Shown piece after piece: positions 47,609-58,711 of a stretch of 64,000 bases of DNA. The DNA lies in assembly GCA_000507305.1 (NCBI GenBank), contig DF239846.1, forward strand, positions 1 through 64,000. The letters run 5' to 3'. The stretch's first letter is position 1. Each line of letters opens with the position of its first letter. The stretch is from Breviolum minutum Mf 1.05b.01. Taxonomy: Eukaryota > Sar > Dinophyceae > Suessiales > Symbiodiniaceae. The position numbers and the translations under genes were made by a program. Below the pieces are notes generated by a model. That model was given only the letters and a program-made list of their open reading frames with translations. It ran no database searches and was not told the origin of the DNA.

Positions 47609-50600
47609 GTGGGTGCAGCCTGAATAACATGAAACATATGAAACGTCAAGTAATTTGCATGATAGTGTGCGAGTTGGAAGAGCAACGGTTCAAATGTCAC
47701 TGTAAGTTATGCCATTCTTTGTCTGAAACCAAAGTTCTGTAGATTTCTGTTTTGCTGGCAAATATCTTGTTAAAGCCGAACTGAAACCCATGGCTCGTTG
47801 TCTATGCAGCTGGTTTCTGTTTCATGAGCCTCAGGCATGTCTTAAGCATATCATCCGTATCCTAGACGGTCCTTTTTTTCAATTTGTGTTTGTGTGCGTA
47901 CGTCTCCTGTCATCTTCTCTTGCATCTCTTATCCTCCCTCCGCATCTCAACGGGATACACAAAATTCATGGAAAATCTTTCCCTTTTCAAGCAAATGTTC
48001 GAAACATTGTCAGATCCATGTCCAGGGCATCAGCTCGGGGCACATGCACGACAGTGTGAGTTCTGGACATTTCCAACGCCTGGCGCGGCATTTGGAGGCG
48101 ATCTTCATCTTACACAATGGGGAGTGGAATAGGACAGGTTACAATGGGGTCAGGGCTTTTAGATTTTAGAAGTATGCTTTTCTGAAGATTGTTCATGATT
48201 CAGTGGGAAACCCCATGTGTTTCTCCACTGCACTATGGTAGAGAAAGGATAGGGTCTCCCTCCGGCTGGTTGCTGTTGCGTTTCAGAGTTCATTTAGACC
48301 TCAAGGTAAAGCGGTCGTTTGAAATACTTGGACCCTGCTTTATCTCCACCTCCATCAAGGGAAGATCCAGCTGAGCAACGTTTTTGTAGGAAGCTTCAGT
48401 TTACCTACAAGATTCTATAAGTATGTCACAGTGAAGTGCTGGCGTAGGCATTTGAGGATGTTGGTTGAGGATTTAGTGAGTAGCTCGCTTCACGAGCACA
48501 CTTCTTGGAGCTCAAAGACTGTGAAAGTATTCCTTTCAAAAAGACCTTCAAGCCCGGGCATCGCCAGGTGAAGGGGCGTAGTGCTGAGGCGGTGGAAGTG
48601 CAACGAGCAGCGCTGCAGCATGCGAAGAGCCTTGCAGAAAAACATCGATATCAGATGATAGCAGAATTTGATAGAGTGTAAGCGGTGTAAGCTGACAGAT
48701 TCGGAGCATGTTGCAGCTTTGCCCTTCAAAATCCGGTGGCCCTCAGATTGTAGTTTCCATGTTTTTCCCTCAATGATTGAAGCATGGTACATCCAAGTAC
48801 AAGTATGGAAGGTCAATTCTCACTATTGATTACTGTAAAAGATGTGTGCTTTGACTATATATATATACATATGTTCAACGGATTTTGTTCAACTTGAACA
48901 CTTTTGCTTTCAATTCACTTTGCTCTATTAGTAGTACTTCTGTTTGAAATCATAGTTTGCTTCGGGTCAGACTGGTGGATAGACTGACAGTGAGAAGGAC
49001 TAACGTCATTAATGCCTCATCAAGCCCTGCTCGCCATTCAAATTCATGATCAACTCTCGTGAAAAGACTGAAAACCCCAAGATGAGCAAGTTTGGGGGCC
49101 AGGAGAGTCTTCGGTCCATCGCATCACCAGACAATCACTGCCCAAGTGGTATCTGGGCATACCAAGTTGAGGGCGCAAGTGGTACAGGAAAATAAGTCGC
49201 AGTCTATTTGTAAGCTGGGCACTTGACTTGCGAAATCATTACCAAGTCTTGCAGGAATGTTCAGTACACTGGAATGGATAACATTGGAAAACATACAAGG
49301 GTACTGGTATCAGAATGTACTGCGACTGAAATATGTGCTGTATTAGAACATCTTAGATCATCTTAGATCTTAGTATATATTTTAGGCAGTCATGCAGTTA
49401 GTCAGTTAGTAAGTTTCACAATTTCACAGATGTTCCTGCAGGGAAGCTGAGGCTTTGGGCAGCGCCCTACGCGCCGCGGGCGCTCCTCGGGAGGCTGTGC
49501 GAGTGCTGCGCCGCGGCTGCCGAGGACTTCCGGCAGAACGTGGGGCTGCCCAGAAGCCTGGCGCTTGGGGGTGGAAAAACCCCTGACCAGTTGAACATGG
49601 CTGAAAAAACTGGTGTCTTGCTTTGCCGATGTCTCGGCTCGAGGTGACAAATTCACGTGCTGGAACAACTTGGCTTTGGCTATGGACATGTTGGGTCAGG
49701 AGGGCAAGGCCGAGGTAGCTTGACATGCAGCCAGGGGTGTTTTGACGCGCAGTTTGCGCTTTTTAGTTCATAGGCTGCAAACCGGCTGGAAGAGCCAGCT
49801 CTTATGAGTGTAGCAGCAGAAGATTAATGCTTCTTTCGGTGGTTCATCATGATTGGTATTTGATAGCTATATAGTTCTAAATAGATATAACTTGACATAC
49901 AATGATGATACATGTTGATTATTAGATATATTCATGTTGGAATGTTGGACATGCGACCTCTAGGTAGAGACTCAAGCTGAGACCAATAGAAATTTCTGAA
50001 TCTCCTTAGAACACTTGAACACATTCTTATTTCTTATTATTTCTTATTTAATCTTATTTGTGTTGGGGCCAATTCCATGCTTTTTGCCAGAATAAGTTTA
50101 GTCTGTATGATTCTTTGCTTACTTTGATTTTTGGTGCAACAAAGTGATCAAAGATATGCCAGGCTCACTTCCGAAAGGCATATCACGGCATGGCCAAGGC
50201 AGGAGAAACATTGAGACACAGGCTGTGAACACTTCGGTGAACTTTATGAGCTTTTCCCGAACTGTTCACGGCCTGAATCACCTGACATCACTTGACAGTC
50301 ATAGAGATTCGGTTGTGTCAAACTGATTTTGTAAAGCTTCCCATGTGAACTGACTAGACATGTTCGCTGTAGAAAAACAACTGACCTGTAGTATCTGTGG
50401 TGTTTGCGTTTTGGAATCTGCAATCTCAGTGGATGCTGGGTCACAACAGAGATGTGCGTCACGGCCCTTATCGGCCTGTCAAGTATGGATTTGATTGCCA
50501 AAAGCCTGGCCAAGCTGTACTTGTACCAATCGACTAGTCTGAGCTGGACGATGAAAGATGTCAGCAACTTGATACCGATGTCATATCATGTCATCACGTT

Positions 50601-53600
50601 TACCTTTTTGTCTTTTTTCCGTGTTTTTTTCAAATTTGGATTTCAAAGTCCAGGTGTCGGGAAACGACAGCCTGGGGACAGCCAATATCGCAATCAATCT
50701 GGCTGCGCATCTCCGCGGTCGTCAGAGATACGGTGAGGTGGGAAGGGATGAAGCGCATGTTTTTTTCCTTGGGTGTGCATGTGCTTCACAGAGTTCTTTT
50801 GAGGGTGTTGGGTGGCTGAAAGTAATTTGGAAGCAAAGTACAAGTGAGGGGAGTCCTTAGCCCTGGGAATGGATGGGAATGGGGGCTACAAGCAATCGCA
50901 ACCAGTTGAATTTTAGGATAATGGGTACGGTTCTGGAAGGTAAGGGGAATGGCATCCAAGGTTGCCCGGCGCCCGGAATCAAACATAGACGCATTGCCCC
51001 AGAAATGCTTTGATGTTGCTTGATGTGGAGGACCCACGTTTCAGAGCACGAACTGATTGAATTACATTGAATTACGATGTAGATGACTTTATCATTCTTT
51101 ATCAAATTTATTGCTATGGCTTTGGTCCTGGACCGTAGCATGATTTGCGTCTCATGAATTCCCAGATGCATAACATCTTCCATGAGGCTGACTCTGCTAG
51201 CGGAAAAAACTCAGCGTGTATCAAAGGGGCTGAAGCCGAAGCCTCCTGTTGGAAGAACGAACTGATTCTTGTAACACCAGGATTGGGAAGATCGATAGAA
51301 TAGCTTGCCACATTCTGAAGCTAAGATTTTTCCCAGAGATGTTCCAAAATTTCCAGAGGTGTCATGGTGTCACTCAAAATGTCCAGGCAGAGACCTTGTA
51401 CCGTTCTGCCTCAATGGCTCGAGACAGCGCCCTGGGTGCGGCGCACCCGGAGACTTTGGATGCAGAGGCACAAGAGAAGGGAATCTCTCCAAGTCAGCCA
51501 CCCTGCATGGTTTCCAAGTTTGTTGTGTTGTGATGTGTTGCGGGTGTATGTTCAATATGAAACCATATGAATTCTCAAGAGATAGAACACCACTGCTCAA
51601 TAATAATCAATGATAAGTTTTCACAATTCATCAGGTTGCCCTTCTTGCAGGAGTTGGGCATCCGTCACGTCACACCTATTAGCCTATCCCATTGTTGTAG
51701 CAATTCTCAACTTGTGAAGGGGATGCTTTGTCCTGGAGCAAGTTTGATGCAGTCCAGAGAATTCAAAATGGTATGTCATTTGCTCACCCGTATATACTTA
51801 TTTAGAAAAAACGTGTTTGATATTAGTGTTGATTGATCCTTTCTTGCATAGCTCCTTCAATTGTTTCTCTTAGAGCGTGATCATCAAGGCAAGGTTTGTT
51901 CTTGAGGTTGCACGTTCGTCAAATGTGGATTCCGTCTGTTTCTGTCAAGGAACCATTGCGCAGCCTTGAAATGGAGTTGCACTGTTCCACCAATTTTGGT
52001 TGCCAATAGCCGTTGTTTGCAACTTCCTACTAAGGGGAATGGCCATCCAAGTACATCCTGAACATGGCGTTTCATTCCAGCATTCTAATGTGGAAGACAG
52101 TTGCAATACGATGAGATGGCATGGAATCATCCACGTTTGCTGAGAACTTGCAACTATTTATCATCAGTGGCATGTTTACCTTTGGTTGCTTGTTGGTACC
52201 CAAATCTTCCTCTTCAAGAGGGAACCTACCAGGAACATTACCTAAGTGCAAGCCTGAAAAGTGAACCAATTTTGATACAGAATGATCATCAGAACCTTCT
52301 GAAATTCGCATCTCTCACATGAAACCAATTCCGGTAGGCGTCTTGGGCAGCCTGCTTGCTATCGTTGAACCGTTTTGCAGAAGCTGAACAGGTGGGACCA
52401 AAGAGTGATCTCAGAAGATGGAGCCATGTTTTGATGCAAGAAGTCTCTAATGTACCACCTGAGCAGTGACATTTTTTTGTTTTTCCATGTGTTTCTGTTT
52501 GAATTTCATGTGATTTCTTATGTTGTATAGAAGGTTTTAGAGATGGTATCAATCCCAAGTTCGATCAAGTTTCAATATGAATCCAGGCTTGCAACTCTTT
52601 CCTCAGGTCCAACGGAAGGCATTGCCACACGGCTCTTCAGCACAGGTGCGACAGTGATAAACTGACAATGTGGTACTCTCGCAGGGTTGGTGACGTACTA
52701 CCGTTCTTCGAAACAGAGGTACTCCATGGTACTCCAATATTCACCCAGAACGAGAACAAGAATCCAAAGAATCGAGAAATTCTGTAAAATGCGATGTTGG
52801 ATCCAAGTTTTGTCGACGACGCCCTTTTTGGGGTGTGAAATCCGATGTTGCCACGGCAAGGCACATAGCACCTTGGGGCAAGCGCTTCGCCTGCAGGGCA
52901 AGGCTGGGTCACCATGACCACTTAGCTGACTTAGCTGCTAGGATCAAGTGTTGCAACCTGGACCGTGTGGACTACTTTCAAGTCTTCCCCCTCGATCCTT
53001 AATTTGATTTCCCATTGATTCAGTTGCCATCAGTTGCCTAACTCCCGTCACTTCATGTCACTTCCTCGTGTCAGACCTGTCCCGCATCCACCACAGGTGT
53101 CCGAAGCCATCGATCATTTCCGCGTGGTCTACGAGTTCCTCAGCTTGGGGTGAATAGGGGATAGATGGGGATAGATGGGGATAGGATACGAGCCGGCGAA
53201 GAATGGAGACAAAATGTGACTAAATCGGAAAAGACAAAGACGGTCGACTCAGTCGACTTTGAGGAAACAAGGAAACACACCCAGAGGAACACTTTTATGA
53301 GAAGCCAAGTCTATCATTCAGTAGCATTTGTCCACATGATGGGAGACATATATCATAAAGGAGAGAGGCAATATTGCAACACAAGTAGTCCGGGTGTTGA
53401 TTCAGGATGTTTCTGTTTTATGCTCATGAACTAGTAGCATTGAGATTAAGTATGACATGTCGTGAAATTGCACAGAATGCCAAAGTACTGCAGCGTGTTT
53501 CGTCTGCTGTGTGATTCTCGATGCTTGATGTTTATCAACATTCATCAACTAGATGTCTTGCATAAGGAGATTTCCTGGATTTTCACGGTATGGAGCGCAA

Positions 53601-56274
53601 GATTATATTATGTCCTAAAATGTCCTAAACAATATGCAGACATGTCACACAAACCCGGCAATATCATGTGAATCATGATTGCTACGTGGATCAGCTTTTT
53701 ATTTGATGATACACCCCGTGATAGAAATGAAAGCGGGCTTGATGCATTTTTCCTTCACTCGGTGCGGGGGAAGGATTTCAAGGACCAGACCCCGAGACCC
53801 CGAACGTCACGCTTTGTCAATCGAATTCAGGATTTTCTCTGCTGAAGGCGGACTGTCTGAAAGGGTACACCAAAAGGTTTGAAACGATTAATGAATACCT
53901 ATTGCACTTGTATTACATTCATGTTTTCTTCTTAAATGAAAAAAGAGAGAAAAAGAGGGATGCAAGCTGTCGAAGAATCCAGCCGCTTTGAAACCTGTGT
54001 GTTCAATCCTGTCAGAAACAGGAGCTGAAGATTCAGTTGGTGGAAAACATAGTTCCAATATGTAAGAAACTTAATCTAAACTCATTCTCCTTGTACCATC
54101 AGGCCATCCAAAATCCAACCTGTTTGCAGCGGCAAGCAACTTGGCGTGCGGAGGCACAATGACTACATGTCTCAGCAGGGTACAAGTACCCTGCTGGCAG
54201 AAGTCCATTTGATGCTCAACATTTTCAAAGCAGTTTTGAATGTTTAAACATGAAGAGTTTGAGGTAATTACTTACAAATTTCATCAAATTTTGAATTATC
54301 GAATTATATATTTATATATTTTGATATTTTGTATACTTATTTGTTTTTTCAGAGTAATTCAACGCTACTGCCACGTCACCTTTGATCATTTTTGATAATA
54401 ATTGAAACACTCAGTCAAAACTTTCGATTCGAGTTATCTTTTGGCAGGATTTTGTGAAGCATCGTGTTTCATCTCAGGTCCGCCTTGCACGACGCCAAAC
54501 GTTGGGAGGAGGCGTGCTAGCCGCTAGCAGTGAAATTCCCTCAGGTGAGGTTAGTCTTTTCGAAGCAAGGTAGCTTTGTGAATCGAGATTATTGTACTAG
54601 GTGCCATTTGCATCCATTTGCCAGGTTTATCCAGGATCAGGCACAGCAATAACATTCTGAAAACAGGTTAGAAACCCAGCAGATAAATCACAATACATCG
54701 GTCCACCACAAAGCTCTCTAACTGTAGCTGTTGCTAGCGGTAGAAGGGGGAAATGGCAATGCGAAGAATCATATTGGTTCCACCCAAAATATTTGATGCC
54801 TCAAGCTAAAATTTCAGATGGAATGCAAAGGGATTTTCGGGTTTCTCCCCATTCTCCATCAAGAATTGGATCTGGTTCCAGCCCATACGCTGTGCATGGT
54901 TCCGAGATCAGCAATGATTCAATGCTTGACAATTTCTTTGAATTAAATATTCCGCCATACATTCGATGATGTACAGAGTGCATTGAGTCATGCCGAGAGC
55001 AAAAATAGAAGCAAATGAGATATGGCTTTCTGAATTCAGCTGCTGTCCCATGTGTGAAAATGCAGCAACGCAGAGTAAATGTGTTTATGAATAGTTAGAG
55101 GTCTTTGTTGATGGAATTCTTTTCGCCCATTGTTATTTTTGAATACAGGATGGACCCGAATAATGATAGTTTTGATTCAGAAGTTTGTTTCTTCATGCAG
55201 AATTTGTTGTTTCGAAACAGCTTTAAAAGTTTCTGGAATGTGCTCCAGGCAACTCCAGGCAACGGGCTCGGTACATTGAAACTCCCTGAAAGATGCTAAA
55301 GATCCTGCTTTTCTGCTCAGGCTGCACCGCTCTATGCAGCAGCAGTGGATGGCTTGGAAGAAACCTTGGGGCAGGATGCGAACACCCAAGCTGCCCGTTG
55401 GGGATGCACAGTAGAATCGGTAGATGTTGTTTGATTCACCGCCAAATTCAGGTGTCGCCCCAATTTTCTGTATGTCCTAGCATTCTAGTTGGACCTCACT
55501 TAGGGCTGGATAGAAATGACAGACATCATCAGACATCGATTTTGCCGCAGCTTCAAACAAACCTATGCACTTAAGAGTTGACACTGCAGAGTTGACAGGC
55601 GCAAGATCTAGTAGACTCTTTTCACATCTTTAGACTCTTGTGTGACTTGTGTGCGTTTGTTTTCTTTAAGGTCTGAACTACAACAACTTTCTCAAAGTCG
55701 GCACCTGAGCAGTCCAGTTGAATCAACACATCTTTCCTCATCTTTAATCATCTTGCCGTCTTTCCTCTTTCCAACGGTCTTCTTTTTGGGCAACTGGCTA
55801 ATATGTGCTAATACTTAAAGTTGGAGTGACCAGGGATATGTGTCTGTGTTGTACCCGCCATCCGTTTGGGGTATCAAGCCATTGCCCTGCCCCAAGTACG
55901 AAATGTTTCGCTTCGAACGTTGCTTGCATGCTTTGGCATGACTCGGTCTTCTTAACTCTTTGACATAAATGAGGTTTATCCAAAAACAAAAGCTGATTAC
56001 CCTGTTATCTTCAATCCAAATCAGAATTACGACCTGAGCTAGCAGAAACTGTCCACCTGGGTAGCATCACTGGCATTTCTTCTTGATGCGCTCCCTGATT
56101 CAACAACAATCAGAATGTCTACCTTGCTCAACGCCTTGGGGGTTTGCACTGAAAGCCCAACTCGTCTATAAGATGTCTCCTGAACCATTGCAGGAGATGG
56201 CTGCAGCTGGCATGACCAGCAGTGCCACAGAAAGACGAAGAAAAAAGTTCCGCAATGCTACGCACCTGCTCTAG
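47505..56274 (+). CDS. Multi-exon TPR protein gene, kinesin-light-chain type (span)
   Basis: Twenty-four small blocks on the plus strand, each bounded by splice-like sites, encode consecutive tetratricopeptide helices. Hallmarks are AETLYRSASMARDSALG followed by HPETL in one block, APLYAAAVDGLEETLGQ in another, and NLA...L...GR..EAE patterns in others. This is the 42-residue TPR type of kinesin light chain and related scaffold proteins, which bind partner peptides. Splice phases agree at every junction from 47608 to 54666 and again from 55396 to 56274. One junction (54666 to 55321) fails and must hide at least one exon. About 480 residues are visible. The N-terminus was not identified. The last block ends in a basic tail and TAG. 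Exons range from 17 to 110 bases, very small even for a dinoflagellate. The overall gene is well supported as a pattern; single borders are by eye. Confidence 0.6.
47835..47868 (+). CDS. TPR gene, exon block 2
   Basis: CCTCAG|G, ACLKHIIRILD plus one base, donor GTCCTT. It continues the helix of block 1 as helix B, in phase. Confidence 0.45.
48026..48055 (+). CDS. TPR gene, exon block 3
   Basis: GTCCAG|G, 2 bases, nine codons (HQLGAHARQ), 1 base, consensus donor GTGAGT. Phase fits blocks 2 and 4. At 30 bases it needs transcript support. Confidence 0.4.
48289..48305 (+). CDS. TPR gene, exon block 4 (17 bases)
   Basis: Seventeen bases after TTTCAGAG encode HLDLK and meet donor GTAAAG. Phase and TPR register fit between blocks 3 and 5. 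It is the weakest block because of its size. Confidence 0.3.
48568..48677 (+). CDS. TPR gene, exon block 5
   Basis: CGCCAG|G, 36 codons and 2 bases, donor GTAAGC. Strongly helical: GRSAEAVEVQRAALQHAKSL is a TPR helix turn followed by EKHRYQMIAEFD. Confidence 0.6.
49442..49539 (+). CDS. TPR gene, exon block 6
   Basis: CTGCAG|G, 1 base, 32 codons and 1 base. Contains EALGSALRAAGAPREAVRVL, a near-perfect TPR. Donor GTGGGG is chosen because it joins the next block in phase; the GC-rich downstream bases leave other frames open. Confidence 0.5.
49644..49714 (+). CDS. TPR gene, exon block 7
   Basis: CTCGAG|G, 2 bases and 23 codons; WNNLALAMDMLGQEGKAE is a typical TPR helix A with turn. Donor GTAGCT. 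The intron before it would be 104 bases. Confidence 0.6.
49774..49809 (+). CDS. TPR gene, exon block 8
   Basis: TTCATAG|G, 12 codons (AANRLEEPALMS), donor GTAGCA, phase 0/0. It supplies helix B between blocks 7 and 9 and gives an exact 34-residue spacing from its AE start to the next NLA motif. Confidence 0.5.
50654..50737 (+). CDS. TPR gene, exon block 9
   Basis: AGTCCAG|G, 28 codons phase 0/0, donor GTGGGA. GNDSLGTANIAINLAAHLRG then RQRYGE reads as a canonical kinesin-light-chain TPR first helix. Confidence 0.65.
51387..51467 (+). CDS. TPR gene, exon block 10
   Basis: TGTCCAG|G, phase 0. AETLYRSASMARDSALGAAH then PETLDA is the diagnostic helix B and HPxTL loop. No GT donor fits; a GC (after 51467) or GA (after 51464) donor, both known in dinoflagellates, is needed. 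Confidence 0.65.
51852..51893 (+). CDS. TPR gene, exon block 11
   Basis: Fourteen codons (LLQLFLLERDHQGK), donor GTTTGT, phase 0/0. It fills the helix after HPETLDA with the right length. The acceptor GCATAG is followed by C, against the usual AG|G. Confidence 0.45.
52221..52307 (+). CDS. TPR gene, exon block 12
   Basis: Open frame GTYQEHYLSASLKSEPIL then NDHQNLLKF, matching the helix B and HPxTL-loop register of the family. The start may be 52221 (CAAGAG|G) or 52233 (ACCAG|G), in the same frame. It ends at a GC donor. Confidence 0.5.
52338..52391 (+). CDS. TPR gene, exon block 13
   Basis: CGGTAG|G, 18 codons (ASWAACLLSLNRFAEAEQ), donor GTGGGA. A classic AxxLxxLxRFAEAE helix. Only 30 bases with two in-frame stops separate it from block 12. 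Confidence 0.6.
52607..52645 (+). CDS. TPR gene, exon block 14
   Basis: CCTCAG|G, 13 codons (VQRKALPHGSSAQ), donor GTGCGA, phase 0/0; helix B after FAEAEQ. The loop before block 15 seems short, so a small exon may be missing here. Confidence 0.45.
52861..52902 (+). CDS. TPR gene, exon block 15
   Basis: GGCAAG|G, 14 codons (AHSTLGQALRLQGK), GC donor gctggg. Same length and phase as block 11, consistent with exon duplication along with the repeat. Confidence 0.55.
53097..53149 (+). CDS. TPR gene, exon block 16
   Basis: CCACAG|G, VSEAIDHFRVVYEFLSL plus two bases, donor GTGAAT. Helix B continuing directly from block 15. Confidence 0.6.
53783..53864 (+). CDS. TPR gene, exon block 17
   Basis: TTCAAG|G, 1 base and 27 codons; DPERHALSIEFRIFSAEGGL has the loop and helix A spacing of the family. 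Donor GTACAC. Confidence 0.55.
54022..54061 (+). CDS. TPR gene, exon block 18
   Basis: AAACAG|G, 13 codons (ELKIQLVENIVPI) and 1 base, donor GTAAGA. Helix B in register after block 17. Confidence 0.6.
54103..54145 (+). CDS. TPR gene, exon block 19
   Basis: CCATCAG|G, 2 bases, HPKSNLFAAASNL, 2 bases, donor GTGCGG. The HPxxxL loop and helix A. The 41-base intron before it has a GTAAGA donor and a clean pyrimidine tract. Confidence 0.65.
54478..54513 (+). CDS. TPR gene, exon block 20
   Basis: ATCTCAG|G, 1 base, SALHDAKRWEE, 2 bases, donor GTGCTA. Joined to block 19 it completes NLASALHDAKRWEEA, an excellent TPR helix. Confidence 0.65.
54635..54666 (+). CDS. TPR gene, exon block 21
   Basis: ATCCAG|G, IRHSNNILKT with one base each side, donor GTTAGA; helix B after block 20. 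The phase does not join block 22, so at least one exon is missing between them. Confidence 0.4.
55321..55396 (+). CDS. TPR gene, exon block 22
   Basis: TGCTCAG|G, phase 0, AAPLYAAAVDGLEETLGQDA then NTQAA, diagnostic for the family; donor GTTGGG in phase 1. Confidence 0.65.
56065..56141 (+). CDS. TPR gene, exon block 23
   Basis: GGGTAG, 2 bases and 25 codons (SLAFLLDALPDSTTIRMSTL and on), donor GTTTGC. Leucine-rich helices; phase fits blocks 22 and 24. The acceptor lacks a following G. Confidence 0.45.
56194..56274 (+). CDS. TPR gene, last exon block 24
   Basis: ATTGCAG|G, phase 0, 26 codons to TAG. The end is basic (TERRRKKFRNATHLL). Taken as the C-terminus because the stop follows with no donor. 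Confidence 0.5.
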   Translation, partial: EMAAAGMTSSATERRRKKFRNATHLL

Positions 56275-58618
56275 GATTCATTTCAAAAGGTGGCAAAATG
56301 AAACAAGAACCAAGGGGACCTCGTCTTGGCTGGCAGAATGTTGCCAGCAAAAACGCCATTGAAATAATACGATTTTGACATGTTTTGACGAGGTTTGACC
56401 GTAGATAAGTCAGACAAGTACGGAAATCTCGGTGTAGGTCTTTGATGGTCACACCGTCACACCACTCTGAGTCACTCGACTCAGTGATTCATCAGACTCC
56501 TCGGTGGTCTTCGTGGAACCGCAGCTGCGAAGCATCGATTTGGCGCCGCAGTCATGGAGGGCACCCTACTCCGCGGACGCTGATTGCAAGATGCTGGGAT
56601 GGAAATTTTTAGATCCAATTCTAGAGTGTTTCACGTTTGCTTAATTGCTTTTGTTCCAAGAAAACTTCTGGAATCTACTTGAAATAGAGACTAAAATGAT
56701 CTAAAATGAGTTAAAATCATAAACACGAGTAACAAGAGACTTAAACAGATCCAAGAATAAGGGTGCAAGCAAGAAGGTGGATTGGCCAGGGTCGCTTAGG
56801 GCCATTTCTAGGTTTTTCAGGAAACTCATGGAGGAAGATTGTTTGGAACTACAAATGGTGTGTGTTTGGATGTGTTTGGCCAGTTCTTCTTCCGCTCAGG
56901 AAAAATCCTGCAGTGGAATCACTGCAGTTCGCTTTCGCCTCAGGTCCTCTAGGCAGACTTTGAAAGTGGACCAAGTGCTTTTCATCATCAAACGTTTGCA
57001 TCTTTTCTCCATTCGCATCTTTGGCCCAGCTATGCTGAGGTGTCATGAGTAACGCTCCTTCCTATGGCACATGTCGTGAAAGTAAGACCTCAAGAGATTC
57101 CAAGGACGGCGTCCTCGGGTGATGTGGGGGGAACTTCAACTGCGAGGGAGCAGTTCTGAGGGATCAGTGAAAGTGAGCGCCAAGCTATCCTGAATGAATT
57201 GCATCCTTGGAAACTGATAAATGGCACTGGATCAGAAGTTTGGCCTCCAGGTGCAGTAAGGATGTCAAAGGGTAGTACTTCCAAAAGACGTGCCCAATTC
57301 TCCGTCCCAATGACAACAAAAATCACGTGGTGTGCACATGTTGCGAGTCTTGAAAAGCAACCGTGCCCAACCTGTCCAAGGGAAGGCTTTTCTAATTTTT
57401 CTAGTGGGTTTTTGGACTCCAAAGATATGACTTGGCACATGGCAATTTAGTTATTACAAATGCTTCAGGTTCCGCTTCACTCATCCAACGAGCCAGGAGG
57501 TGCCGCCGGCCGCGGCTGCCAAGTTGTCGGGCATCCCCAGCTGCCCAAAAACGCAAATTTCTTTATGTTTTTTGTGAACAACATTTTGAAACACAATTAC
57601 GGCTCTATACCTCTTTTTATTTAATCTACAAAATCAGAGAGGGGTTGACCACTCTATAGAACCATTTTGTTTATAGAGCTAGGGTATAGCTTTTTATACT
57701 ACATGATCTGCGGTACAGGTCGAACATTTCATTTTGTAGAGGGTTACTTGTTGAGTATTTTTATTGTTGGTCGAATGCAGGTTTTCATTTGTAGTGTTTT
57801 TCTTATTATTTTTGAAGATGTGTTTCAAGCACCCTAGTTCTGATTTTCTAGTGGCAGCTGATTCTGTAGAGAAAAGGGATTCTGATGGATTTTGATGGAT
57901 CTTGCAGGTTTGTGATTTTCTAGAGAAATCGCTACAGAACTAAAGTCTATTGACATCTATTCTGTTGTTTGCGTCTAGTGTCATGCGTGACCATGCTTTT
58001 TTTGGATCCATTCATGTTCTTGGTTTCCTTTATTGTCAAACTTATGTTGGCGGTACCTTACTGGTAGGTTGAGGTTTTTATTTTGTAGAGATTTGTCATG
58101 CTCATCATGACACTGTGATTCGACTGTGGATTTTCTAGAGGCTTTCAAGGGACATTTGGGTCAGGGATTTTGCAGGTTTGTGATTTTCCAAATGGGCACA
58201 TGAAGGTGTTGAAAAATCCTGACTACATAATAATCCAAATCACAACCCGACGTAGTCAATAGAAATATGTATATAATATTAGTTATTAGTATGTTATGAA
58301 TATATTGAATTGTTGTTTTTCTGTAATTACTGGATCATTTTTGGAGACTGGTTGTACCTGGTCATATTTCAAAGTAGCTCACTTCGTGCGCAATGTTTTG
58401 TGGAATTCTGGTACTGCTTTGAGCTTTGTTGGCCTTTTTGGTAGCAAACTTGTGGCGCTATGGGGTTGCCAAAGCAGATCATTTATGGTTTTGGTCAAAA
58501 GGTTCACCTGACCGCTTACCGCCACCTCAACAATGTGGAACGAGTCACCCATGATGCTTCAGCAAATGCATCTTGATAGATACTTGTATTAGCCTTGAAT
58601 TTTTTGATTGATATCAAA
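56275..58618. other. No supported gene
   Basis: At 57199-57450 (plus) and 57090-57440 (minus) long frames overlap on opposite strands and neither is convincing. The stretch 57600-58250 is AT-rich, with several near-repeats of the word gattttctagag and ttgcaggtttgtgatttt, which may be a decayed repeat. Confidence 0.35.
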
Positions 58619-58711
58619 ATGCGAGATCATCCGATCATCCGTATCGCTTCGTATTCGAGGATGGTCCATGGTCCAATCTTTGTGGAGAATCCGGATGGCT
58701 CCATCACAGAG
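58619..58711 (+). CDS. Candidate first exon, 31 codons
   Basis: ATG at 58619 opens MRDHPIIRIASYSRMVHGPI and on to NPDGSITE, with donor GTGCAT in phase 0. The same frame goes on to a TGA at 58733 and then is open again for over 70 protein-like codons (for example LFHGTELLMADLSWHFDGS). Unknown family. Confidence 0.4.
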
